From Flavobacteriales bacterium UBA5933 (GTDB lineage Bacteria; Bacteroidota; Bacteroidia; Flavobacteriales; Weeksellaceae): a stretch of 30,776 nt of DNA. The translations under genes and the position numbers were made by a program. The DNA is taken from the NCBI GenBank assembly GCA_002430925.1, contig DJDD01000015.1:1-30776 (forward strand), read 5' to 3'. Below, piece by piece: positions 8,862 through 15,172 of the stretch; the first letter of the stretch is position 1; the number at the start of each line of letters is the position of its first letter. The notes under the pieces are model-generated. The model did not search any database. It saw only the letters and a program-made list of their open reading frames with translations, and was not told the origin of the DNA.

Positions 8862-9788
8862 TTACTTATTTGAAACTCCAAAAGGTATGTGAACCAAAGG
8901 AATATTTTCAAGGTTTTGATTCAAGTGACCAATTTGATCATCGAAAAATAAATGAGGTTTTACGACTTCTAGAATTCTAGATTTTTCGATACCTCCAAGT
9001 AAAAACATTTCATCAACTGTTACATCCCATTCTTGTAATGTCTTAATAGCTCTTTCGTGTGAAGGAGCGTTTCTTGCTGTGACAATTGATGTTTTTAAAA
9101 TCTTTTTGTAATTACTGATTTCATTTTCTTTCTTAGTTTCCAGTTTCTGAAAAAAAGATAGTTTTCTAAAAAAATCAGCAAGCGGACCTGGATTATGTGT
9201 TTCAGCTAAATGATCTTGTTCATGAATGTGAAAGGATTCTAAATCATTTGTTTCTTTAAAAATTTTTTCAGCTTGGTCATCTGCGATGACTCCATCAAAG
9301 TCAAACGCTACTCTCAATTCCATATCACTATAATCGTCAACAATGTTTGTTTTCAATATTCTTCCTGCCCCAAAATTTGATTTAATTGCATTAATTACGT
9401 CGTCTTCGTTGGTAGACAAAAATAGAGAAACATTATATGCAGGAATATATTTATAGGGTGAGCTTCCCGATGTAAATACAGCTCTAGAAATATTTAGTTC
9501 ATGCTTTTTGATTGCATTAAACATTCTAATCCCTGTTTCTGGACTATTTTTTGACAATAAAATGACCTCAACAGGTTGTTCTTCTGAATAGATTTTATTT
9601 ATATGTAAAAACCGTTTTATAAAAGGCATGGCTACCCCAGGTTCTAACGGTTTATCTTTATTTTCAATTTGATGTTTTCTGTATGCAGTAACACCTTTAG
9701 TTTTAAAAATTTCGTCTTCTTCTTCTAAATTAAATAAAGCATTCGATGAAACTCCAACAACTAATTTTTTCTCAATTGGATATGGCAT
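8862..9788 (-). CDS. Cytosolic 5'-nucleotidase family protein
   Basis: 308-aa protein of the 5'-nucleotidase family related to NT5C1 (HAD superfamily), expected to dephosphorylate nucleoside 5'-monophosphates in the cytoplasm. The N-terminus KLVVGVSSNALFNLEEED and the central HAD motif AFDFDGVIADD (Asp163 and Asp165) are diagnostic. IVTARNAPSHERAIKTLQEW and LFFDDQ give the later HAD motifs. Length matches bacterial members. It lies between attC-type sequences on the minus strand, so it appears to be cassette-borne. Nucleotide-degrading enzymes can act in phage defence, but a housekeeping salvage role is equally possible. The start at 9788 (ATG) has no competing upstream Met. Confidence 0.88.
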   Translation of the reverse strand: MPYPIEKKLVVGVSSNALFNLEEEDEIFKTKGVTAYRKHQIENKDKPLEPGVAMPFIKRFLHINKIYSEEQPVEVILLSKNSPETGIRMFNAIKKHELNISRAVFTSGSSPYKYIPAYNVSLFLSTNEDDVINAIKSNFGAGRILKTNIVDDYSDMELRVAFDFDGVIADDQAEKIFKETNDLESFHIHEQDHLAETHNPGPLADFFRKLSFFQKLETKKENEISNYKKILKTSIVTARNAPSHERAIKTLQEWDVTVDEMFLLGGIEKSRILEVVKPHLFFDDQIGHLNQNLENIPLVHIPFGVSNK

Positions 9789-9927
9789 TGTGTTTAGGTT
9801 ATTTTTGTTTTAATATATAGTATAACATTATTTTTTACTAAACTACTATAGTTTTAGTTTAGTAAGATTATTCCAAATATACAACAACTATTTAACAAAA
9901 AATTACGGTTTCACGTAAAAACAAAAA

Positions 9928-10025
9928 ACCTCCTTAAAATCACTTTTAAAGAGGTTATTATTTATACTATTTTGTGTTTTGTATCTAAATTGGAGTTGTG
10001 CAAAATTTACCAATGTTATTTGAAG
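9928..10025. repeat. Copy 2 of the roughly 95-bp repeat with terminator hairpin
   Basis: Matches 7778-7870. It contains AACCTC...GAGGTT (hairpin with T-runs) and GGAGTTGTGCAAA, then on the minus strand AAATAACATTGG directly after the ATPase stop. It looks like an attC left half joined to a terminator; a convincing right half is not evident before the nucleotidase start at 9788. Confidence 0.6.
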
Positions 10026-10029
10026 CATA

Positions 10030-11364
10030 TTATATATCTTCAAAATTACCAAAATCAAATTCACCATAATCTTGTTGAAAAGCTTTTTGAGCTATAAGTA
10101 GCTCTTCTCTTAAAATATTTTTAAATTCTTTTGTTAGAATTTTATTCTTATTAATTTCAGCTTTAAGTGAACATTGTATATATGCTTTTATAAAAGGATT
10201 TGAAAAATAATAAGTATTATGATTTTCATTGAATCTTAATATTTCAGACCTGATTGGGGCTAAAAATTCATCAATATATTTTTTTAAATTATTTGGTTTA
10301 TAATTTCGATTAGTTCTTTGAATAACATCTCTAATTTCAGAAATTGTGAAATTTTCTTTATTTAAATCTATTATATGTTTTAGTAAATCAATTGGATTTT
10401 CATTTTTACGTTGGTGAGTTACTTTTGTTGCTTGTTCGAAAATAGCTCTAAAAGAATCAGAATTTTCTTCCAAATATTCTTCCATTGCTTCATTAAACTT
10501 ATCAAATTGTATTTTATGTAAATTACGTTGTGTTTTTTCAATATTATTAAGTTCACACAATAGTAAACACAGTTGGTGTGTAACAGCGGGTAAACCGCTT
10601 GAATATGTGATAATTCTGTTTTTTACATTTTCAGTAAAACTAACATTTAATAGTTGCTCTCCTGATTCAATTATACTTTTTAAATTATCGTGGTGCATAA
10701 GTGGAACTTCAATTTCAGAAATTCTACTTTTCATTTCAGAGTCATATTGAACCACTTCTCTTGCAGAATTTACAGCACCTAAAGCTATTATTTTTAAATT
10801 AGGATATTCAGTTGAAGCATCCATAAAAACTTTCATAATTTGAGCCATTTGTTTTTTATGAGTTTCTTCTATTTTATGAAAATCCTCTATTACCCAAACT
10901 AATTTTTTCTCACCTATAAATTTTGCTAAATTTTGTGGTGTAATAGGTAAATCAACAGCTCTTTTGTTAATTTGTTTACCTTCATCTTTCTTTTCAAATT
11001 TTAAACCTGCTTTTATAAACCAAAAATTACTTGCTAAAGAACTACCTTTAGTCTTACTTTCAGATTCATCAATTTGAGAAGGATAATATATATCTAGTTG
11101 ATTAAATGCATCTAATACTATATCTTGAATAGTCATTCCACTTATACAACTAGTTTTAATAAATTTTCGTTTAAATTGTTTAAGTTTCTTAAAAATTAAT
11201 GAAGTTTTTCCTACTCCAGAATAACCATAAATTATAATTTGTTTTCCGCTAGTTTTAATTGCTCTATCAATTCTTCTATTAATTTCATATCTTTCAACAT
11301 ATGTTATTTCTGCAGGTTTGCTAGGTGTAAAAACTTTTTCTAATTTATAATTTTTTCTTTGCAT
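10030..11364 (-). CDS. AAA/STAND-type ATPase of unknown role
   Basis: 444-aa P-loop ATPase. Walker A is GYSGVGKTS (residues 47-55), and a likely Walker B is LVWVIED (155-161). A sensor-like region IIALGAVNSAREVV follows, then a lid region with SSGLPAVTHQLCLLLCEL (about 240-257). The C-terminal 150 residues are helical and Lys/Asn-rich with winged-helix-like character (NFTISEIRDVIQ). The fold resembles the ORC/STAND and TniB-like AAA_22/AAA_16 group. There is no nuclease or membrane module, so any effector must lie in the C-terminal part or in a partner. It is the first gene after a possible attI-like sequence at 11390-11425 and reads leftward toward the nucleotidase and FRG genes. A defence role is inference from context. 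Confidence 0.75.
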   Translation of the reverse strand: MQRKNYKLEKVFTPSKPAEITYVERYEINRRIDRAIKTSGKQIIIYGYSGVGKTSLIFKKLKQFKRKFIKTSCISGMTIQDIVLDAFNQLDIYYPSQIDESESKTKGSSLASNFWFIKAGLKFEKKDEGKQINKRAVDLPITPQNLAKFIGEKKLVWVIEDFHKIEETHKKQMAQIMKVFMDASTEYPNLKIIALGAVNSAREVVQYDSEMKSRISEIEVPLMHHDNLKSIIESGEQLLNVSFTENVKNRIITYSSGLPAVTHQLCLLLCELNNIEKTQRNLHKIQFDKFNEAMEEYLEENSDSFRAIFEQATKVTHQRKNENPIDLLKHIIDLNKENFTISEIRDVIQRTNRNYKPNNLKKYIDEFLAPIRSEILRFNENHNTYYFSNPFIKAYIQCSLKAEINKNKILTKEFKNILREELLIAQKAFQQDYGEFDFGNFEDI

Positions 11365-11389
11365 AAATTCGATTAATATATTGCGTCAC

Positions 11390-11446
11390 ATCATTGTTTT
11401 TTTACGAAACTATCATACCTTTAATTTCGTCTAAATAACAAATATA
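11390..11446 (-). promoter_or_regulatory. Promoter and attI/attC-like junction before the ATPase gene
   Basis: On the minus strand, TATATTTG (11439-11446) is a good -7 element, with only a weak -33 element. Downstream comes GTAAAAAAACAATGATG, then TGACGCAAT. This nearly repeats 23643-23667 (GTAAAAAACAATGATG, then TAGCGCAAT), which sits at the head of the right-hand cassette array. The shared block suggests both mark the start of a cassette array. Confidence 0.45.
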
Positions 11447-11531
11447 TTAATTAATCTAATTTATAACCATTATTGTATAATATATAAATAGAAAATACCT
11501 TTTCACCTTTTCTTTTACTTATTAAGAGGTA

Positions 11532-11753
11532 TTAATCTATTAATTCTTTAAGGTTGATATCTAAAGCGTTACAGATTTTTAATAGAGTAGAAAATAAAAA
11601 ATCTTCCTTACCATTTTCTATATCGCTGATTTTTGATCTATCAAATTTTGGGATTTTTTCAGCTACTTGTTTTTGAGTAAGTCCTTTTTCTTTTCTCTTT
11701 TTCTTTATTTTTTCACCGATTATCTTATAATAAATTGTATAATTTTCTTTCAT
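11532..11753 (-). CDS. XRE-family small transcriptional regulator
   Basis: 73-aa protein (83 aa if the GTG at 11783 is used) made almost entirely of one HTH_3/XRE domain: IGEKIKKKRKEKGLTQKQVAE, then KFDRSKISDIENGKEDFLFSTLLKICNALDI. It should bind DNA as a dimer. The ATG at 11753 is preferred because it places the domain at the N-terminus in the usual way, while GTG adds a hydrophobic decapeptide. A plus-strand promoter (11777-11806) overlaps its 5' end and points toward the sigma/dCas12f genes. Repression of that promoter by this protein is possible but untested. Confidence 0.85.
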   Translation of the reverse strand: MKENYTIYYKIIGEKIKKKRKEKGLTQKQVAEKIPKFDRSKISDIENGKEDFLFSTLLKICNALDINLKELID

Positions 11754-11776
11754 AGTAAAAAATAATTGTGGTTTTA

Positions 11777-11806
11777 TTGCCACATTAAAAAATATTGTTA
11801 TATTTG
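11777..11806 (+). promoter_or_regulatory. Strong consensus promoter reading toward the sigma-dCas12f operon
   Basis: TTG at 11777-11779 and TATATTTG at 11799-11806, spaced by 19 nt, match the Bacteroidota consensus on the plus strand. Transcription would start near 11813, giving a leader of about 600 nt before the sigma ATG at 12412, or a separate structured RNA. It overlaps the 5' end of the divergent XRE gene. Confidence 0.6.
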
Positions 11807-11812
11807 TATAAG

Positions 11813-12411
11813 CGAATTGATAATTAGACTTTTAATAGTCATAATTAAAACGATGTAATCTCGAATCGAAACGACCAATTTTACCTCGAGAGTATCGTGG
11901 AATCGCTCCATGTCTCAAAAGTTTTGTACTTTCGTATACGGCATGGGCGGTTTTCACATATGCTTTAGGGGTAACTTTTAAACTTTCAAGTTTTTAAGCT
12001 GGGTTTGGTCGCCCACGATACTAAAGTGTGAAACCGCCTTGCTTTTTTTGCAAGTAATTCTTCATACTCAATGATCATCGTTCCATAAAACCCAACACAG
12101 AATGAGAACGAAACAATTTCTATTCATCCGTAAAAAACCACCAGACAAAGTCTGTTCGTTTTTCAATTCTTTTTAAAGAACAATCCTCCGTTTTTTATAA
12201 CATTCTAAAACACGGATCGTAAAGCAAAGGGCTGTCCTTTCTTTACAAGCTCTCTATCAAAGCCTCAGTATTGAGACTTTGACATTATTCGTTTTATCTT
12301 TTTTTCGCACATTAAAAGTAAAACCTTTATTGACATTATCCAAATTTATTGGGGCTACTACCTACTTATAACTTACAATAGATCAAAACTATTATAGTAA
12401 AATTCATTATT
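11813..12411 (+). other. Long structured leader or ncRNA region upstream of the sigma gene
   Basis: No open frame is supported here. Strong complementarities are present: GTATCGTGG (11892-11900) with CCACGATAC (12013-12021), CCATG (11908-11912) with CATGG (11942-11946), and GGCGGTTTTCACA (11946-11958) with TGTGAAACCGCC (12027-12038). The first and third stems interleave, so they form either a pseudoknot or two alternative folds. A small hairpin with a T-rich loop follows (CTTGC/GCAAG, 12039-12055). Local GC is clearly higher than in the surroundings. It could be a regulatory leader, an ncRNA, or a remnant of a mobile-element transfer region. From 12060 to 12411 nothing further is recognisable. 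Confidence 0.45.
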
Positions 12412-13194
12412 ATGCTAGAAAAAGAATTTGAATTATTAAAACAAGGTGATTCTACTGCTTTTGAACATATTTATATCAGATATAATAAACGAATCTTTTG
12501 GATTGGTAAACAAATAATTGAGGATGAGTTTGTGGTAGAATGCTTGTTACAAGATGCTTTTCTAAAACTATGGGAATACCGAGAAAAGATTGAATCTTCT
12601 GATCATATCTTTTTCTTTTTGAGACTTGTAATGAAAAATAGTTGTTATTCTCATTATAAAAAACCAAGGAATAAGTTTTTTAGAACTGTGAACTCGCTAG
12701 AGAGTTATGAGAATTATCAAAGTTATTTGGCTGGATATGACCCAATAGATGTGATTCAAAATCTGAGCGATCAAGTAACACAGCAACAGTATTTTGATGA
12801 AATTATAAAAGTATTGCCCTTATTAAGTGCTAAAAGAAAACATTTGATAGAGCTCTGTTTAAAACATGGATTTCAGTACAAAGCGATTGCTCATGTAATG
12901 GGGAGAGGAATGACTGAAATAAGTAATGAAATTAAATGTGCTATAGCGGATCTTAAGAAGATTTTAAATAATCAAGATAAGTTAGTTATTAAAACTAAAA
13001 CAATTTCTACTGTTAAGAAGCAAGATCAAGTAAGCAAAACACAATCGTTGATTTTAAAACTTCGATGCAAGCATAAACAATCTTTTGCAAACATCGCTGA
13101 GGAGTTACAACTGTCACAGAAAGAAGTACACAATGAATTTATAATAGCTTATAAATTCACTCAACAAAATAAGGTAGAATCCCTAAAATATTGA
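12412..13194 (+). CDS. ECF-type (sigma-E) RNA polymerase sigma factor linked to dCas12f
   Basis: 260-aa sigma-70 family protein of ECF type. Region 2 spans about residues 8-80 (DSTAFEHIYIRYNKRIFWIG, then LLQDAFLKLWEYREKI), and region 4 about 120-182 (LLSAKRKHLIELCLKHGFQ, then YKAIAHVMGRGMTEISNEI). ECF factors are usually 170-200 aa. Here about 65 extra residues follow (195-260) with a second HTH-like segment (FANIAEELQLSQKEVHNEF). No anti-sigma gene is adjacent. Its stop (13192-13194) overlaps the ATG of the dCas12f gene, so the two are translationally coupled. In known Bacteroidota RNA-guided transcription systems, the sigma factor is recruited by dCas12f and guide RNA and then brings RNA polymerase to the target. 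That role is inferred here from the gene pairing. Confidence 0.85.
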   Translation: MLEKEFELLKQGDSTAFEHIYIRYNKRIFWIGKQIIEDEFVVECLLQDAFLKLWEYREKIESSDHIFFFLRLVMKNSCYSHYKKPRNKFFRTVNSLESYENYQSYLAGYDPIDVIQNLSDQVTQQQYFDEIIKVLPLLSAKRKHLIELCLKHGFQYKAIAHVMGRGMTEISNEIKCAIADLKKILNNQDKLVIKTKTISTVKKQDQVSKTQSLILKLRCKHKQSFANIAEELQLSQKEVHNEFIIAYKFTQQNKVESLKY

Positions 13195-14294
13195 TGATGA
13201 AAAAATCTACATTAGTACTCACTCGAAAAATTCAATTAATTGTTGATTTACCAACTCAAGAAGAACGAAAAGAAGTTTTAGATAAACTTTATAGATGGCA
13301 AAATAGATGTTTTAGAGCAGCTAATTTTATTATTTCCCATTTGTATATTCAAGAAATGGTGAAAGATTTTTTGTATCTCTCAGAAGGAATAAAATATAAA
13401 TTGGTCGATGAAAAGAAAGATAAAGTAGGATTATTACAACGTTCACGAATGAATACCACTTATCGTGTGGTATCAGATCGTTTTAAAGGTGAAATTCCTA
13501 CCAATATATTATCTTGTTTAAATAATAGGCTCCATAGCTCTTTTAACAAAGATTACCAAAGTTATTGGAAAGGAGAATCTTCTGTAAAGAACTTTAAACG
13601 AGATATGGCACTTCCTTTTGGACTGGAAGGAATAAGTGGATTATCTTATCATCCTGAGAAAAAAAGTTTTTGTTTTCGATTGTTTCAACTTCCATTTAAA
13701 ACCTATTTGGGTAAAGATTTTATAGATAATCAAGGTCTATTGGAACAAGTGTTAAGTGGTGAAATAAAACTTTGTACATCACAAATAAAACTAGACAAAG
13801 GTAAAATATTTTGGTTAGCTGTGGTTGAGGTTGAAAAAGATAATCATCAACTACAACCTGAAATTATCGCGGAAGCTTCCTTGTCGTTGGAATATCCATT
13901 AGTCGTAAAAATAGGTAAATCTCGGCTTTCGATCGGAACCAAAGAAGAGTTTTTGTATAGAAGATTAGCGATACAAGCGTCCCGTAAACGAATTCAAGCT
14001 GGAGTAACTTATTCTAAATCGGGAAAAGGAAGAACTAGAAAACTAAAAGCTGTAGATAAAATGAGTGATGTAGAAAAGAATTATGTGCATCATCGATTAC
14101 ATATATACAGTCGAAAGCTAATCGATTTTTGCATCAATAATAAGGCAGGAACGCTTATTTTATTAGATCAGCAGGAAAAAATCGAATTAGCGAAAGAAGA
14201 AGAATTTGTACTGAGAAATTGGAGTTATTACGAATTCATTACCAAAATAAAATACAAAGCTGATAAAGCAGGTATAGAGCTTATTACAGCATAA
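13194..14294 (+). CDS. Nuclease-dead, truncated Cas12f/TnpB-like RNA-guided protein (dCas12f)
   Basis: 366-aa Cas12f/TnpB-family protein. The N-terminal part (MKKSTLVLTRKIQL, LYRWQNRCFRAANFI, SRMNTTYRVVSDRFKGE) resembles the REC/wedge region of Bacteroidota Cas12f. The C-terminal part has the TnpB helix WSYYEFITKIKYKADKAGIE. Catalysis should be lost. Where RuvC-I has its Asp (xxDxG), the sequence is VVKIGKS with Lys239. Where RuvC-II has Glu (hhhED), it reads LILLDQ with Leu324. The protein stops right after AGIELITA, so the CxxC zinc finger and the RuvC-III Asp are absent. The ATG at 13194 overlaps the sigma stop; ATG 13197 is also possible. Expected role: bind a guide RNA and DNA target and recruit the sigma factor rather than cut. 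A decayed TnpB is the alternative, but the intact frame and coupling argue against it. Confidence 0.85.
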   Translation: MMKKSTLVLTRKIQLIVDLPTQEERKEVLDKLYRWQNRCFRAANFIISHLYIQEMVKDFLYLSEGIKYKLVDEKKDKVGLLQRSRMNTTYRVVSDRFKGEIPTNILSCLNNRLHSSFNKDYQSYWKGESSVKNFKRDMALPFGLEGISGLSYHPEKKSFCFRLFQLPFKTYLGKDFIDNQGLLEQVLSGEIKLCTSQIKLDKGKIFWLAVVEVEKDNHQLQPEIIAEASLSLEYPLVVKIGKSRLSIGTKEEFLYRRLAIQASRKRIQAGVTYSKSGKGRTRKLKAVDKMSDVEKNYVHHRLHIYSRKLIDFCINNKAGTLILLDQQEKIELAKEEEFVLRNWSYYEFITKIKYKADKAGIELITA

Positions 14295-14299
14295 AATAT

Positions 14300-14430
14300 A
14301 ATTTCTGAGGTTGATTGTACACCCGTAGGGTGAGGTTGATTATTAACACTCACTAAATGTAAGTAACATATACAAAGCGTGGGCTCACTTTTTAATTTCA
14401 ACTATAGATAATGACAGTGTACTACCAGTA
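14300..14430 (+). ncRNA. Candidate guide RNA of the sigma-dCas12f system
   Basis: This non-coding stretch begins 6 nt after the dCas12f stop. It has a perfect CACCC-GTA-GGGTG hairpin (14320-14332) and an 11-nt direct repeat TGAGGTTGATT (14306-14316 and 14331-14341). A longer stem is formed by GTTGA and ATTAA (14335-14346) with TTAAT and TCAAC (14392-14402), enclosing smaller hairpins (ATGT/ACAT at 14357-14369; AGC/GCT near 14376-14385). GTACAC (14317-14322) can also pair with GTGTAC (14417-14422). Cas12f-type guide RNAs are structured scaffolds ending in a short guide, usually encoded beside the protein gene. The guide would lie at the 3' end, perhaps after 14403, but its position cannot be fixed from one sequence. 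Confidence 0.5.
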
Positions 14431-14809
14431 ATGTTTTTATACAAAACAATATTGTTATACTTTTTACTATTTGCTTGTCTGTATTTAGAGTTAAATGGAG
14501 AAAATGATTAAAATTTAATACTCAAAACACTTTAATTTTCATCCGCTGTTTTCTACATATATTAAAAAGTTTTGAACAGATATTAGGAAAACATAAAATT
14601 CATTATCTTTTCTTTGGCTTTGATAGCCAAGTTAATTAAAGATTGTTCTATACTTCGCTTTTCATAAGCGAAAGAATTGAAAAGGATGGATTTTCAAACA
14701 AAAACAATAAAAAGGCAGCTAATTTAGAAAGAACTCCCACATTATAGCCAGCCAAAAGCTTACGGCATAATGAAACAGAAAAATACTAAAAATGAAGTTT
14801 ATTTTTCTA
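14431..14809. other. Intergenic region with two short hairpins
   Basis: No gene is supported. Two good hairpins occur: TTGGCT/AGCCAA (14614-14619/14625-14630) and TTCGCTT/AAGCGAA (14654-14660/14666-14672), neither with a T-run. These could extend the guide-RNA locus or be remnants of a mobile element. The rest is plain AT-rich sequence. Confidence 0.4.
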
Positions 14810-15082
14810 TTACACCCTTCGGGACTTAATCCGTTTCCTTTTGTCCTTATATAGCTCTTTCTGTTTATTTGCTTTCTTTTTCTTTTTTTTCTTTTTCTTT
14901 TTCTTTTGGAAAATATATTTTTTTAGAAGATTTTTTTGATTATTTAAACTGTCGGATACATAAACTATTTGTGTCCCAAAATGATCTGTCGCCTCTTCTT
15001 TTTCTTGTAAAGTTGCGGAGCAAGAAAAAGAAGCAAAAAGAACACCGCTTTTTATGGAATAGATTAATTTATTTCGATTCAC
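14810..15082 (-). CDS. Possible small Lys-rich lipoprotein
   Basis: 90-aa frame with a GTG start. The N-terminus (MNRNKLIYSIKSGVLFASFSC) reads as a type II signal peptide with lipobox-like FASFSC, so Cys21 would be the lipid anchor. A short polar stretch follows, then an extreme Lys tract (about 11 Lys in a row near residue 60) and a basic tail. On the DNA the tract is a TTC/TTT-rich low-complexity run (14870-14910), prone to slippage. No in-frame ATG exists upstream. Palindromes at 15086-15172 lie directly before the start. The signal peptide supports a real gene; the homopolymer and GTG start argue for caution. No family recognised. Confidence 0.4.
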   Translation of the reverse strand: MNRNKLIYSIKSGVLFASFSCSATLQEKEEATDHFGTQIVYVSDSLNNQKNLLKKYIFQKKKKKKKKKKKANKQKELYKDKRKRIKSRRV

Positions 15083-15085
15083 TTG

Positions 15086-15172
15086 TACATATGTAAATAT
15101 ATATAGTTAAATGCTTTTACATAAAAGCATACAATTGTAATGGTGTATTGACATAAGTATGTACATACTTAT
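15086..15172. promoter_or_regulatory. Cluster of three palindromes
   Basis: TACATATGTA (15086-15095), ATGCTTTTA/TAAAAGCAT (15111-15130) and a perfect 20-bp palindrome ATAAGTATGTACATACTTAT (15153-15172) lie within 87 bp, sharing the GTACAT/ATGTAC core. Perfect short palindromes of this size are typical operators for dimeric regulators. They sit just upstream of the possible lipoprotein gene on the minus strand. Confidence 0.45.

Noticed and set aside
8765..8980. 71-aa plus-strand frame
   Set aside because: It overlaps the attC site and the end of the 5'-nucleotidase gene on the other strand; no protein features.
12039..12055. CTTGC-T7-GCAAG hairpin as a terminator of the leader RNA
   Set aside because: The T-run is in the loop, not after the stem, so it lacks the form of an intrinsic terminator.
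14306..14341. Two TGAGGTTGATT copies read as a minimal CRISPR array
   Set aside because: Only two 11-nt copies, 25 nt apart, with one containing a hairpin arm. There are no Cas adaptation genes and no further repeats. They fit better as part of a single structured guide RNA.
14869..15096. 75-aa plus-strand frame rich in Ser/Phe
   Set aside because: It is the shadow of the TTC/TTT tract opposite the possible lipoprotein gene and has no signal or domain of its own.
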